DNA of 64,000 nt, from NCBI RefSeq assembly GCF_003352085.1, contig NZ_CP025807.1, positions 1-64,000 on the forward strand. Reading direction: 5' to 3'. Made by a program: the position numbers and the translations under genes. Below are positions 25,146 to 34,251 of the stretch, piece after piece. A model generated the notes under the pieces. That model was not told the DNA's origin. It did no database searches and saw nothing but the letters and a program-made list of their open reading frames with translations. Position 1 is the first letter of the stretch. Each line of letters opens with the position of its first letter. This DNA is from Sulfitobacter sp. SK012. GTDB taxonomy: Bacteria; Pseudomonadota; Alphaproteobacteria; Rhodobacterales; Rhodobacteraceae.

Positions 25146-26366
25146 TTACCTCTCTGAAGTGCCCGAACGGGACACCGCATCAATAGCCACAGCCAGCAAC
25201 AGGATCGCGCCGGAGAACATCAGCTTATCGGCCGCACTCGCGCCTGACAGGTCCAACCCGTTGCCAAGTGAACCGATAACCAGCGCTCCAAGGATGGCGT
25301 TCCAGACCGATCCACGCCCGCCGAACAGCGACGTCCCTCCGATGACAGCTGCACCGATTGATTCCAGAAGAAGCGAGCCGCCCGCAAAAGCTGTGTAGGA
25401 AACAGAGCCAAAACGGGAGGCACCAAAAATGCCGCCGATCGCCGCCATAAGCCCAACAATGGCAAAAGCAGAAACGCGGATCCGTTTGACATTCATGCCC
25501 ACACGCCGCGCGCTTTCTGCATTGCCGCCAACCGAAAACAGAGAACGGCCATAAGGTGTCGACGTGGTAATCCAGCCGACAAGCGCAGTGATCACCATCA
25601 GCAAAACAATGAGCAAAGGAACCGAACGGTAGGCATTTAGTGTCGCGACCGTTGCCACCATCAAAACGCCGAAGAAGGCGATTTGTCCCCAAACAGCGAA
25701 TGGACTGTCAAGTTCAACCCCACGTGTCTTGCGCTGCGATTGTCTGCGCAGAGAAAGATAGGCAAAGACCACAATACAAGCCAGCGCCAGCACCCATCCC
25801 AATGCATCGGGCAACAGCACACGTGCAAATCCGCGCACGAAAGGATCGCTAACATTGAGGTTTCCAGTGGGAAGGATTTTCTGCATTAGGCCCTGAAAGC
25901 CCAGAAGCCCCGCAAGCGTCACCACAAACGACGGGATACCAACATATGCCACAAGAATGCCCTGTGCCGTCCCCATAATAATGCCGACACCCATCACGAT
26001 CAGGCAGGCAATTGGGCCGGGCACACCGGCAAGAACCAGCACACCTAGCAACGCCGCACAAACGCCAGCGGTCGCGGCGGCTGACAGGTCGATGTCGCCC
26101 AAGAGCAAGACCATAGTAATACCAACAGCGAGCGTGGCAATCACAGCTGATTGCATGAACAAGTTGTAGATGTTTCGAGGGCTGAGGAAAACAAACCGAA
26201 TGCTTTCGGCATCCGCGTCGCCCCAGTATTCCCACAGCGGAACCGCAAGGCCGAAGTAAGCCCAGATCGCCGCAAGCGCCAACAGCACCGGCACAAAGGC
26301 GCCTAACTTTGTTTCACGCATGATCCGCAGTCGGTCGATGAATGTAAGTTTGTGTTCAGGCTGCAT
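25146..26366 (-). CDS. Sugar ABC transporter permease (CUT2, XylH/RbsC-like)
   Basis: Inner-membrane permease with about ten hydrophobic segments. The sequences AVGITMVLLLGDIDLSAAAT, FVVTLAGLLGFQG and VIGGTSLFGGRGSVWNAILG are typical of the monosaccharide CUT2 family, closest in feel to XylH. ATG 26366 overlaps the ATPase stop by 11 bp. ATG 26381 is possible. Confidence 0.9.
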   Translation of the reverse strand: MQPEHKLTFIDRLRIMRETKLGAFVPVLLALAAIWAYFGLAVPLWEYWGDADAESIRFVFLSPRNIYNLFMQSAVIATLAVGITMVLLLGDIDLSAAATAGVCAALLGVLVLAGVPGPIACLIVMGVGIIMGTAQGILVAYVGIPSFVVTLAGLLGFQGLMQKILPTGNLNVSDPFVRGFARVLLPDALGWVLALACIVVFAYLSLRRQSQRKTRGVELDSPFAVWGQIAFFGVLMVATVATLNAYRSVPLLIVLLMVITALVGWITTSTPYGRSLFSVGGNAESARRVGMNVKRIRVSAFAIVGLMAAIGGIFGASRFGSVSYTAFAGGSLLLESIGAAVIGGTSLFGGRGSVWNAILGALVIGSLGNGLDLSGASAADKLMFSGAILLLAVAIDAVSRSGTSER

Positions 26367-27171
26367 TTCCGGCCTCGTCATCCAGGCCGCGCGTCATCGC
26401 CGCGACAATCTCATCAGGGGTGATATCGTCTTTTCTCCACGTCGCGACATTGCCGCCGTGACGGAGAACGCAAATTCGGTCCGCAACCTCAAAGATGTCG
26501 CGCATGTTGTGAGAGATGTAGATGACCGCGTGATTGGTATCGCGCAGCCGTTTAACGACGTCGAGAACCTGCCGGGTCTGAGCCACGCCGAGCGCTGCCG
26601 TTGGCTCATCGAGCATCACGACTGTGCCATCTGCACCGACGGCGCGCGCAATCGCGATAGCCTGACGTTGACCGCCGGACAGACCACCGACTTTGGCGCG
26701 AATGGATTGCAATGTGCGGACCTGTAGGCGATCGATGGCGTCCTGTGCCTTCACTTCCATCTCGAGGTCATCAAGTGGGCGCAGCAAGCGGGGCAAAAAC
26801 GACCATCCGGGTTTCACGGGCTCAGCGCCTAACGACAGGTTCGCAGCCACATCCAGATTTTCACAGAGCGCGAGATCTTGATAGACAATCTGAATGCCCA
26901 AGGCGCTTGCGTCGTGAGGGGTATTCACACTCACAGGGGTTTCATCCATGAAGAACTGACCCTCGTTGGCAGAATGTGCTCCAGCCAAAACCTTCATAAG
27001 AGTTGACTTGCCTGCACCGTTGTCACCAACCAGTGCCATGACTTCCCCTCGGGCGACTTCAAAGTCGATGCCGCGCAAGGCATGAACGCCACCAAATCGT
27101 TTGTGAATACCGCTCACGCGTAGGTGAGGGGGTGGGGCCGATGGCCCCACCTTATTGCTGTTATCAGACAT
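26356..27171 (-). CDS. Sugar ABC transporter ATPase (CUT2, single domain)
   Basis: 271-residue ATPase: Walker A VGDNGAGKSTL, Q-loop IVYQDLALC, signature LSGGQRQA, Walker B VVMLDEPTAALG, H-loop IYISHNM. Most CUT2 ATPases (RbsA, XylG) are double-domain proteins of about 500 residues; this is the one-domain form, which would act as a homodimer. It lies between the binding protein and permease genes. Confidence 0.92.
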   Translation of the reverse strand: MSDNSNKVGPSAPPPHLRVSGIHKRFGGVHALRGIDFEVARGEVMALVGDNGAGKSTLMKVLAGAHSANEGQFFMDETPVSVNTPHDASALGIQIVYQDLALCENLDVAANLSLGAEPVKPGWSFLPRLLRPLDDLEMEVKAQDAIDRLQVRTLQSIRAKVGGLSGGQRQAIAIARAVGADGTVVMLDEPTAALGVAQTRQVLDVVKRLRDTNHAVIYISHNMRDIFEVADRICVLRHGGNVATWRKDDITPDEIVAAMTRGLDDEAGNAA

Positions 27172-27182
27172 CTGATTTCCTG

Positions 27183-28244
27183 CTACTGACAGAAATCTGT
27201 GGCAGCGGCTTCGCCCTGACAGACCATGTCTTTTGTGATGGAAGGATCGTTTTCGATCACATAGGCAACACCTTCGGCACCGACTGCCGAATAGCTATCT
27301 ACTGGAACGAACGCGACATCATTGCCACCAGCGTTCTGAACAACTTCAGTAGCCAGATCAGAATAGTCCGTGCCTTCCAGCATGCGCACAGTCACTTGCG
27401 CTGCCGCAGCGGCCATCTCGTGCAAAGGACGCCAGCCACATTGTGTCTGTTTCCCAAGCAACATGAGCTGCTGCGCCTGAACCGTGCAGTCAAGACCGGA
27501 AACCGGAACGGTCCCTGCCATGCCTTGCTCTTCCATTGCTTCAATGGCCGCACCGGCGTTGCCGTCATTTGACGAGACCACACCTTGCACATTGTTGCTA
27601 AGCTGGGTCAAAGCCTGATCCATGGACCGACGCGCAATGGCCGGGTCCCAGCCCGGGGTCCAGTTCTCATAGCCCATAACGCGCTCACCTGACGCGAAAA
27701 GAGGCTCAAGAACAGAAACCTGACCCGCATGGATAACGGCTGCGTTTGGATCTGTTGGAGACCCTTTAAGCAGCACGAGTGTGTCGCCTTCGCTTGTGTT
27801 GTCTACGACGTGCTGCGCTTGAGCGGCACCCGTCGCAAACATATCCGCCTGTACCCATACAAGAGTATTTGGCGAATTGATCATCCGGTCGTAGGCAACC
27901 GTAGGAATGCCCTCTTCTGCAGCAGAATCTGCGATAATCGCAGAGCTTTCACCGTCAATCGGAATAACAACCAGTACCTTTGCGCCTTGTGTTAAAGCTT
28001 GCTCGGCCTGACGCTGCTGAACAGATGTGTCGTTGTTGGCGTTGAAGACCTCAACTCTCACGTCGGGGGCAATCTCAGCCATCGTGCTCAAAAACGCTGC
28101 TGCGTCCTGCTGCTCCCAGCGTGGGTTCACGTTCTCTGGCAGCAACAGTGCAACCATGTCTTCGGCTGACGCGGATTGCGCGACGAGTGTCGCACTCGCC
28201 AGCATGGTCGTCGCGAGAAGACCTTTTTTTAGATTAGAAAACAT
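27183..28244 (-). CDS. Sugar ABC transporter substrate-binding protein (CUT2, XylF-like)
   Basis: Periplasmic binding protein of 353 residues. The signal peptide ends near AQSASA (about residue 27). The mature region has the periplasmic-binding type 1 fold signs: NANNDTSVQQRQAEQALTQG, VVIPIDGESSA, VAYDRMINS and SSNDGNAGAAIEAME. The VAYDRMI stretch is shared with xylose-binding XylF. The ligand is probably a pentose, hexose or anhydro-sugar handled by the operon. Confidence 0.9.
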   Translation of the reverse strand: MFSNLKKGLLATTMLASATLVAQSASAEDMVALLLPENVNPRWEQQDAAAFLSTMAEIAPDVRVEVFNANNDTSVQQRQAEQALTQGAKVLVVIPIDGESSAIIADSAAEEGIPTVAYDRMINSPNTLVWVQADMFATGAAQAQHVVDNTSEGDTLVLLKGSPTDPNAAVIHAGQVSVLEPLFASGERVMGYENWTPGWDPAIARRSMDQALTQLSNNVQGVVSSNDGNAGAAIEAMEEQGMAGTVPVSGLDCTVQAQQLMLLGKQTQCGWRPLHEMAAAAAQVTVRMLEGTDYSDLATEVVQNAGGNDVAFVPVDSYSAVGAEGVAYVIENDPSITKDMVCQGEAAATDFCQ

Positions 28245-28327
28245 CGTATCCTCCTTGTTGATGTTTTGACGCTCTTTAGAGCGCCTTTTCGTCTGGTGGT
28301 TTCCCCGATATTTTGGGGTGGATCCGG

Positions 28328-28393
28328 TAGCACGACGTTGATTGAATCCGGTGTCGTGCTGCCACCCACTAACCCGCGCTCCACCGCGGGTTA
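28328..28393 (-). promoter_or_regulatory. Nested inverted repeats between the GntR gene and the transporter genes
   Basis: TAACCCGCG (28370-28378) and CGCGGGTTA (28385-28393) form a perfect 9-bp stem with a 6-nt loop, just downstream of the regulator. AGCACGAC (28329-28336) pairs with GTCGTGCT (28353-28360). The first is likely a terminator or attenuator after gntR. The second may be an operator in front of the binding-protein gene. Roles are inferred. Confidence 0.5.
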
Positions 28394-28425
28394 GCGATTT
28401 GCTTGCCCAATTGGGCGTCGCTCCT

Positions 28426-29175
28426 CTATGCCCCTCCAGGCATGTTGCTCAATGCACTCTCAAGACGTTGGCTTGTGTCAGCCAAGTGAGCTGTCATCAT
28501 TTCTTCTGCAAGCGCATGATCCCGCGCCTTGATTGCCTCAAGAACCTTGCGGTGAAAGGGAATTGAATTGGCGTTTTCTCGTGGATCACGATTTGTCAAT
28601 CGGATCGAGCTGAGCAGGGCGGAAAAGATCACCCCCTCCATCGACAATAGAAGCTCGTTGTTTGCAGCACGCAGTATCCCGCGGTGAAACAGGGCGTCGG
28701 CCACCACAAAATCTTCGATAGAGTGAGATTCGTCTTCCATGCGAATTTGTGCGGCTTCGATGTCTGCATGCTGCGCATCTGTGCCGTGCTGCGCGGCCCA
28801 GCCAGCGGCCTTGGGTTCCATCATCTGGCGCATATCCAGCAATTGGCGCAAAAACGCAGGCTTTGGATCGACGGACAGGTGCCACGCCAACACATCGTCA
28901 TCTAACAAAGCCCAGCTCGCCCGACGCCGCACCCGCGTTCCACTGCCGCGCTTCACTTCCAGCAATCCCTTGCCAACCAAAAGCTTAACACCTTCGCGGA
29001 TCACGGACTTACTAACCCCAAACCGTTCCGAGAGTTTCCCCTCATCCTCGATCAAAGCGTCTTCCTTGTAATGACCCGCGACAATGCGGCGTCCCAACTC
29101 CCGCGACACTTGCATCGCGAGCCCGGGAGCAACCCCGCTCGCATCCTTCAGATCGTAGTACAACATCTCATTCAT
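28426..29175 (-). CDS. GntR-family regulator, FadR/FCD subgroup (DgoR-like)
   Basis: 249-residue regulator. The N-terminal winged helix has LSERFGVSKSVIREGVKLL and VKRGSGTRV. The C-terminal FCD domain has the metal/ligand set in LDMRQMMEP, DALFHRGIL and FHRKVLEAI. It precedes the sugar operon on the same strand and probably represses it until a sugar acid binds, as DgoR does for the E. coli dgo genes. The DgoR resemblance is by context and fold. Confidence 0.9.
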   Translation of the reverse strand: MNEMLYYDLKDASGVAPGLAMQVSRELGRRIVAGHYKEDALIEDEGKLSERFGVSKSVIREGVKLLVGKGLLEVKRGSGTRVRRRASWALLDDDVLAWHLSVDPKPAFLRQLLDMRQMMEPKAAGWAAQHGTDAQHADIEAAQIRMEDESHSIEDFVVADALFHRGILRAANNELLLSMEGVIFSALLSSIRLTNRDPRENANSIPFHRKVLEAIKARDHALAEEMMTAHLADTSQRLESALSNMPGGA

Positions 29176-29744
29176 GCAATTAGATTAAACATCAGATGTT
29201 TACGAAGTCCAGATGAATTTTCACATTTTTTATTATCTAAAAAGATATCGACAAATGCCAGGTAACATGTTGTAAAAATTTAAAAAATCAGAAATCACAG
29301 TTGATCTTTGTGTCTGTGCCTAAAGAGGCCGCGAACAAAGAAATGACGGGAAGACATTGTGAATCCTGTCGGACAAAAGCGAATCTGTGGCGCTAAACGA
29401 CGTGCGAGATCTGCCAATTGCGCCCATTGGTGAATGTGCAGCGTAGGCCTGAATTCTCCGCAACGCGATCCTTGACCACCCAAAGTTGCTGCAAAGTGGG
29501 TGAATAGCCGCTTCCTACGCCGCATTGCGGAATCGAGGCTATCGCCAATGCAGCATAAATCGTGCTGCGAGCGCGCGCAGCGAAAAATCAGCACTTCTTC
29601 TATGGGCTCGTTCCTGCCGTTCTCCGCATCGCGGTATCCTACGTGATCCGTCTCGATTGTGGCGTCACTCACGGCCCATTGCGGCCGTTGGCGACGCTAC
29701 CTCATTGCTGCATCGCGGCCCGTCGAAGGAGACATTCGCTGCAT
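29176..29744. other. Non-coding region with degenerate repeats
   Basis: 569 bp. The first 110 bp hold the AT-rich gntR upstream region. The rest is degenerate repeat-like sequence, including AAAATCAGCACTT near 29583-29595 and ATGGGCTCGTTCCTGCCG after it, similar to the start of the repeat at about 60096. No gene is supported. Confidence 0.55.
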
Positions 29745-30485
29745 TCATGGGTTTGTTCCTTCCAGTCGAGCGACCACCGCCATGACGCGGGCCACATGAT
29801 TTTGGGTTTCTCGGTAAGGGGGTATTCCGCCATATTGGCGCACGGCATCGGGGCCTGCGTTGTAGGCCGCCAAGGCGAGGCGCGGATCGCCGAACAGTTC
29901 CAGCATCATCGCGAGATAGCGGGCAGAACCATCGAGGTTCTGGAGGGGATCGCGTGGATCGACGCCAAGGTCGCGCGCTGTCGCTGGCATCAGCTGGCCA
30001 AGACCGATGGCGCCAGCGCTGGAAACCGCAGTCTGACGATAGGCGCTTTCGATTTCGATGTTGGCGCGGAAGAGGATGAGCCAATCTGAAACCGAAAGTC
30101 CCGCGCGGCGCAGGCCGGTATGGCTGCCGTAGCGCAGCGCTGTGGCCTCAATCGCCGAAAGAACGTCTGCGCGGGGCAGGGGAGCACGCGGCGCGACGGC
30201 GGCGATGCGTATTTCTTCTGTTGCTGGGACAACATCAGGTTCGTCAAATATCGCGAGCGCATCGGCCGCCGAGCCTTGGCCTACGCCGTCGTTGTAGTTC
30301 CGAGCAAAGCTGTTTTGCGATTGCGTGGCGGTCAGCGAGCCGTCGCTCTCCATGACCAGAACCATTTGGGCTGCTGCAGGTGGCGCAAGCATCCAAATGA
30401 AGAGAAGGCTAGTCGCTGCTGCCTTTGACGGGCGCAATGAGTTTATGCGTGGTCCGCTGTCCTTCTTCGAGCGGGACATCGGCAT
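29745..30485 (-). CDS. virB1: VirB1-like lytic transglycosylase
   Basis: Exported peptidoglycan-cleaving enzyme that opens the wall for a type IV secretion channel. After a basic N-terminus, a hydrophobic signal (SLLFIWMLAPPAAAQ) leads to a linker and an SLT domain: ANIEIESAYRQTAVSSAGAI with the catalytic Glu, GLGQLMPATARDLGV, then LALAAYNAGPDAV and GIPPYRETQNHV. ATG 30485 (or 30479) is chosen because it gives the signal peptide. It overlaps the upstream gene by about 77 bp. No other virB genes are nearby. Confidence 0.85.
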   Translation of the reverse strand: MPMSRSKKDSGPRINSLRPSKAAATSLLFIWMLAPPAAAQMVLVMESDGSLTATQSQNSFARNYNDGVGQGSAADALAIFDEPDVVPATEEIRIAAVAPRAPLPRADVLSAIEATALRYGSHTGLRRAGLSVSDWLILFRANIEIESAYRQTAVSSAGAIGLGQLMPATARDLGVDPRDPLQNLDGSARYLAMMLELFGDPRLALAAYNAGPDAVRQYGGIPPYRETQNHVARVMAVVARLEGTNP

Positions 30486-30762
30486 GCGAGAAGCCGATGC
30501 CAACCAGGAACGAGACAACGCCCGTGATGGTTTTGAATTCGCGGATTTTGATATCGTTGTGAGTTGTGCGGGTCCGAGCCGTGACCAATAGCTTTTCCAC
30601 GCCATCGTCAGAGACGGCGCGCATGATCCAGATCCCATAATAGCTCGGACCTTTCTTGTGCGCAGTTTCCTGGCACAGGATCTCGGCGCTATAGCCGCTT
30701 TCCACGAGATCGCGGAATCTAGCCTCAGTGACCACATTCGGTGCTTCTACTTCCCAGTTCAT
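30409..30762 (-). CDS. Hypothetical protein upstream of virB1
   Basis: 117-residue soluble protein starting MNWEVEAPNVVTEARFRDLV. No known domain is recognised. Visible features are a cysteine in AEILCQETAHKKG and a basic strand-rich middle (LLVTARTRTTHNDIKIREFK). ATG 30762 is preferred; the frame is open to 30855. It precedes and overlaps virB1, so it may be a T4SS-region accessory gene. Confidence 0.65.
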   Translation of the reverse strand: MNWEVEAPNVVTEARFRDLVESGYSAEILCQETAHKKGPSYYGIWIMRAVSDDGVEKLLVTARTRTTHNDIKIREFKTITGVVSFLVGIGFSHADVPLEEGQRTTHKLIAPVKGSSD

Positions 30763-30836
30763 AACTGCGATCACACTTCTCTTTTCTCGAGACGTAGGAT
30801 CGCCATGCCCACCATGGACATCACGAACATACGAAA

Positions 30837-30864
30837 GTATATTAATGAAACGCAAGGTATATTA
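30837..30864. promoter_or_regulatory. Paired GTATATTA sites in a divergent promoter region
   Basis: GTATATTA at 30837-30844 and 30857-30864, 20 bp apart start to start, lie between the virB1-side genes and the small exported protein gene. The second extends to TATATTATTGCG, similar to sequences near 31515 and 53444. Confidence 0.4.
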
Positions 30865-30951
30865 TTGCGATTCTGATGTAGTATTTGCCCTCGGTCTGAT
30901 CGGTCCGAGGGCCTTGCCATGCCGCGTCATATAAAGGATTCTTGGCGAAAG

Positions 30952-31233
30952 ATGAAGCTACTGCATTTGGTCCCGCAGGTTATACTATTGAGTGCTTTGC
31001 TTGGAAGTTCGGCCAACAGTGCTACCTGTCTCGCTCCGCAACGGCCCTTCGTCCCAAACGATCCGCAAGCTGCTCAAGAATATGCTAATCTTATTCGGAA
31101 CGACTTCGAGATCTACATTCAGGATATACAGAGTTATTTACGCTGCCTCGACGAGGAACGGGCGCGCGCGTTTCAGGAAGCGCGTGAAGTCAGCGAAGAG
31201 TATGGAAGGTTCCATGGATTGGTTGGGCCATAG
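30952..31233 (+). CDS. Small exported hypothetical protein
   Basis: 93-residue protein. Signal peptide MKLLHLVPQVILLSALLGSS ends around SANSA. The mature part has two cysteines (TCLAPQRPF and SYLRCLDEERARAF), forming a probable disulfide, and a helical acidic C-terminus. ATG 30952 is chosen because it starts the signal peptide. It is divergent from the virB1 pair, and I associate it with the T4SS region by position. Confidence 0.7.
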   Translation: MKLLHLVPQVILLSALLGSSANSATCLAPQRPFVPNDPQAAQEYANLIRNDFEIYIQDIQSYLRCLDEERARAFQEAREVSEEYGRFHGLVGP

Positions 31234-31264
31234 TTATGGAATGCAGGGGCTTGTCGAAAAGCAC

Positions 31265-31477
31265 TCAGAATCTGGGATTGAGAAGGTCTCGTGCCTCAAC
31301 GCCCAATGCCTCGGCAATCGCTTCAACCATATCGATCGACGCGGCGTGCTTTGCGTTCTCGATCTTGCCAATATAGCCGCGATCAATGTCCGCGCGATGC
31401 GCAAGGGTTTCCTGGCTGAACCCTTTGGATCGGCGCGCCTCTTGAATATTTAGACCAAGTTGTATCCGTAGCTTCAT
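31265..31477 (-). CDS. XRE-family helix-turn-helix regulator
   Basis: 70-residue DNA-binding protein made almost only of a Cro/C1-type domain: LNIQEARRSKGFSQETLAHR, DIDRGYIGKIENAKHAAS, VEAIAEALGVEARDLL. ATG 31477 gives the compact domain; the frame is open to 31603. The upstream region contains CGCAATATATT (31514-31524). Similar AT-rich TATAYTATTGC elements lie near the other T4SS-type genes, so it may control them. Confidence 0.85.
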   Translation of the reverse strand: MKLRIQLGLNIQEARRSKGFSQETLAHRADIDRGYIGKIENAKHAASIDMVEAIAEALGVEARDLLNPRF

Positions 31478-31828
31478 GCCAAAGGCAGAGCCCAGATGTA
31501 GAGTATTTAACCACGCAATATATTCTACATTCGGATGGTAGACTATTGTCTTCGGCTGATAATTTCCCGAATTGGGGTCCAGCGCCATGATGGGCGAGTA
31601 CAAAGTGGAAGTTGCACGTGAGGGTTGGGCATGAATTTTGACAACGTCAATTTACCAAAAGGGGCCGAAGTACCTCTCAGAATTCATGATCAAAAATATT
31701 CAAGCCGAGGCGGTCTCTAGCCCGCGAATTTCTCGCGCCACCGCTCGAAGATAACCCCTCAATCCCACAAAACTAAGTTGTTTTCCGGCGTTCCGACATC
31801 CGACAGCAAGTCCAAAGTGAATTAGATA
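31478..31828. other. Intergenic region, nothing firm
   Basis: About 350 bp. It holds the XRE promoter side and a TTGACAACGTCAA palindrome near 31629-31641. No gene is supported. Confidence 0.5.
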
Positions 31829-32071
31829 GTGACCCATTTTGACGAAGAAGCATCACCCGTTGCTCGACTGATTGGACCCAATGGCAAGCAAACGGTTGGT
31901 TGGGTGTACGCTTGGGAGACCTCGGAGCTGTCGATCCTATGGATTAATGAGCGAGACGCGGTCGCTTTTATTGACCCTCCATTGTGTCCTGAGAGATTGG
32001 CGAAGGCCAAGGCAACAACGCCTGAGGATGTGATTGCCTTCCTGGCTGCGCTTTTGAAACACAGTCCGTAG
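31829..32071 (+). CDS. Small hypothetical protein
   Basis: 80 residues from a GTG start. The composition is protein-like (LIGPNGKQTVGWVYAWETSE, AVAFIDPPLCPERLAKAKA) with a helical C-terminus, but I recognise no family. It stands alone between the XRE gene and the CMD gene. The start lacks a clear ribosome-binding site. Confidence 0.5.
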   Translation: MTHFDEEASPVARLIGPNGKQTVGWVYAWETSELSILWINERDAVAFIDPPLCPERLAKAKATTPEDVIAFLAALLKHSP

Positions 32072-32376
32072 AGGCGGTTTGCAGCAGGGCAACCTGCTTG
32101 CAAAGATGTGGATTCCATAAGCCTTTGCGGAGGCACGCACCGGCAGGGGCCATGTCGTTAAACTTCAAACCGGCCATTCATCTTTCCTGCGGCTAGCGGC
32201 AAGAAGGAGCCCATTTTGACCGATGCTGCAACGAGCACGAATGTCCGCAATCGGGCCGCGCCAGTTTAGTCGCGTGATTTGCTTTGCGCTGACTATCAGC
32301 GTCGTCTCGAATCCAAACCCTTCGAAACTATTGGCCAAACATTTGATGGAAATCGTATGGTATCGACCATTCGGCA
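32072..32376. other. Intergenic region, nothing recognised
   Basis: About 305 bp between convergent genes. Short open frames only; no repeat or terminator is evident. Confidence 0.5.
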
Positions 32377-32760
32377 CTAAGCAGTGTCGTCGAGAACCTT
32401 GCGCGCGACCCGAAAACACTCAAGCGCTTGTGGGACGCCGCAATAGATACCGATGACGTGGATGATCGCCCGGATTTCTTCTTTTGAGACGCCATTGTTT
32501 AATGCCCCTTTGCAATGGGTTTCCCATTCGGCCATTTTCCCAAGCGCACCGATCATAGACAGGTTCATCATTGAGCGCGTTTTGGCGTCGATCACGTCGT
32601 CACCCCAACCAAAACCCCAACACCAAGCCGTCATCGCTTCTTGAAATGGCCGCGTAAAGTCATCCGCAGCGGCGAGATTCTTTTCAACGTATTGTGCGCC
32701 AAGAGTTGCCTTGCGTTGCTCTAACCCCTTGAGGAACAAGTCTTCATCAAAAGTGCTCAT
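32377..32760 (-). CDS. Carboxymuconolactone decarboxylase (CMD) family protein
   Basis: 127-residue CMD/AhpD-fold protein: DAKTRSMMNLSMIGALGKMA and GALNNGVSKEEIRAIIHVIG are the classic helices of the PcaC/CMD family. It has no CxxC, so a peroxidase role is unlikely; a decarboxylase or lyase-like role on a ring or lactone is possible. Last gene of the RpiR-Rieske-ALDH-CMD arm, 3 bp after the ALDH gene. Confidence 0.88.
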   Translation of the reverse strand: MSTFDEDLFLKGLEQRKATLGAQYVEKNLAAADDFTRPFQEAMTAWCWGFGWGDDVIDAKTRSMMNLSMIGALGKMAEWETHCKGALNNGVSKEEIRAIIHVIGIYCGVPQALECFRVARKVLDDTA

Positions 32761-32763
32761 GTT

Positions 32764-34209
32764 TTATCCTTTAAGTTTGATTGCGACGTTCTTGGTCTGC
32801 ACATAATTCCAAAGGGCTTCGCGACCCTTTTCACGCCCATAGCCAGACCTTCCGTAGCCGCCGAAAGGCGTCTCGACACCGCCAGCGTACCATTCGTTGA
32901 CAAAAACCTGACCTGCGCGGATCTGACGGGCGGCTTGGGTCGCGCGGTTTAGATCATTGGTAAACACCCCACCGACGAGACCATAGGGCGTCCCATTGGC
33001 GATCTCGATTGCCTGCGCGTCAGTATTGAACTTAAGCACAGACAGAACGGGGCCAAAGACCTCTTCATTTGCGATGTTCATGTTAGGGGTGACGTCGGTC
33101 AGGACAGTAGGTTCAAGGAACGCACCGGGGATGTTCATCTTGTGCCCACCCGTCGCGATTTTTGCACCTTCGCTGACAGCCGCTGTGATCATGCCAACCG
33201 CACGGTCACGCTGTGCATCGGATACCATCGCACCCATTGTCGGGCCAAATTCGGGCTGCTCAATGCCGGGACCGACCTTGAGCGATTGGGCAACACCGAC
33301 AATCCGCTCGACCAATTCATCGTGAATGCTGTCGTGGGCAATCACCCGCGACATTGCCGAACAGACTTGTCCTGCATTGAAATAAATGCCCCACCGAACG
33401 TCGTTTTCAAAAGCTGCAAGATCGGCGTCGTCATGCACGATGGCAGCAGATTTCCCGCCAAGTTCCAAGACACATGGCACGACGTTCTTGGCGGCGGCGG
33501 ACGCGATTGCGATGCCTGTTTGCACCGATCCGGTGAACACGATCTGGTTCACCTGAGGATGCGCGGAAAGTGCGGCACCCGCCTCATGTCCCAAACCGCA
33601 CAAGATATTCACAGCGCCTTTCGGCAAACCCACGGCCTCGGCGGCATGAGCGAACCATGCGTTTGTTAGTGGCGTCAATTCGGGTGTTTTGATCACGACC
33701 GTGTTGCCTGTCGCAAGAGCTGCGGACAGGGATCGCGCTGTCATCTCAAGCGGGTAATTCCACGGAATGATTTGGGCTGACACGCCAAAAGGTTCATAGG
33801 TTGTAAAGTCAAAATACCCGGCACCCAATGGGATTGAACGCCCTTCGACCGTCTCGGCTTGATTGCCGTAGTATTCGAAATAGCGTGCAGCACCCTCAAC
33901 TTCTATCCGGCTTTCCCACAGCGGTTTGCCTTGCTCAAGCGTCAGAACTGGTGCGATGTCGTCGATGTTTTCGAGCAGGAAGCGCCCCATGGCTTGGACC
34001 ATGCGACCCCGTTCGACGGGGCGAAGATCGGACAGCTCGCCCGACAGGTGAACGCGCCGTGCGGCCAGGACGGCGCGGTCAACGTCTGCTGCGTCGGCCA
34101 GTGCGTGCTGGGCCAGCTTTTCACCCGTGCCAGGATTGATCACATCAATGCGGCCCGCGCCGCCATCAACCCAAGCGCCGTCGATGTAGTTTTGCCAATA
34201 GTCTTTCAT
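32764..34209 (-). CDS. Aldehyde dehydrogenase (betaine-aldehyde-dehydrogenase-like)
   Basis: 481-residue NAD-dependent enzyme: IIPWNYPLEMTARSLSAALA (cofactor), LELGGKSAAIV (Glu), NAGQVCSAMSRV (Cys), NEEVFGPVLSV. Overall similar to betaine/aminoaldehyde dehydrogenases. In the cluster it may oxidise an aldehyde released by N-demethylation or formed by the MDR alcohol dehydrogenase at 38745. It follows the Rieske gene by 42 bp. Confidence 0.92.
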   Translation of the reverse strand: MKDYWQNYIDGAWVDGGAGRIDVINPGTGEKLAQHALADAADVDRAVLAARRVHLSGELSDLRPVERGRMVQAMGRFLLENIDDIAPVLTLEQGKPLWESRIEVEGAARYFEYYGNQAETVEGRSIPLGAGYFDFTTYEPFGVSAQIIPWNYPLEMTARSLSAALATGNTVVIKTPELTPLTNAWFAHAAEAVGLPKGAVNILCGLGHEAGAALSAHPQVNQIVFTGSVQTGIAIASAAAKNVVPCVLELGGKSAAIVHDDADLAAFENDVRWGIYFNAGQVCSAMSRVIAHDSIHDELVERIVGVAQSLKVGPGIEQPEFGPTMGAMVSDAQRDRAVGMITAAVSEGAKIATGGHKMNIPGAFLEPTVLTDVTPNMNIANEEVFGPVLSVLKFNTDAQAIEIANGTPYGLVGGVFTNDLNRATQAARQIRAGQVFVNEWYAGGVETPFGGYGRSGYGREKGREALWNYVQTKNVAIKLKG

Positions 34210-34251
34210 CGCCGCAAATCCTTGTGTTTTTTGTTATTCGCTTCGGGCTGT

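Noticed and set aside
29525..30089. Open frames in the spacer and antisense to virB1
   Set aside because: Repeat-derived or mirror of the transglycosylase gene.
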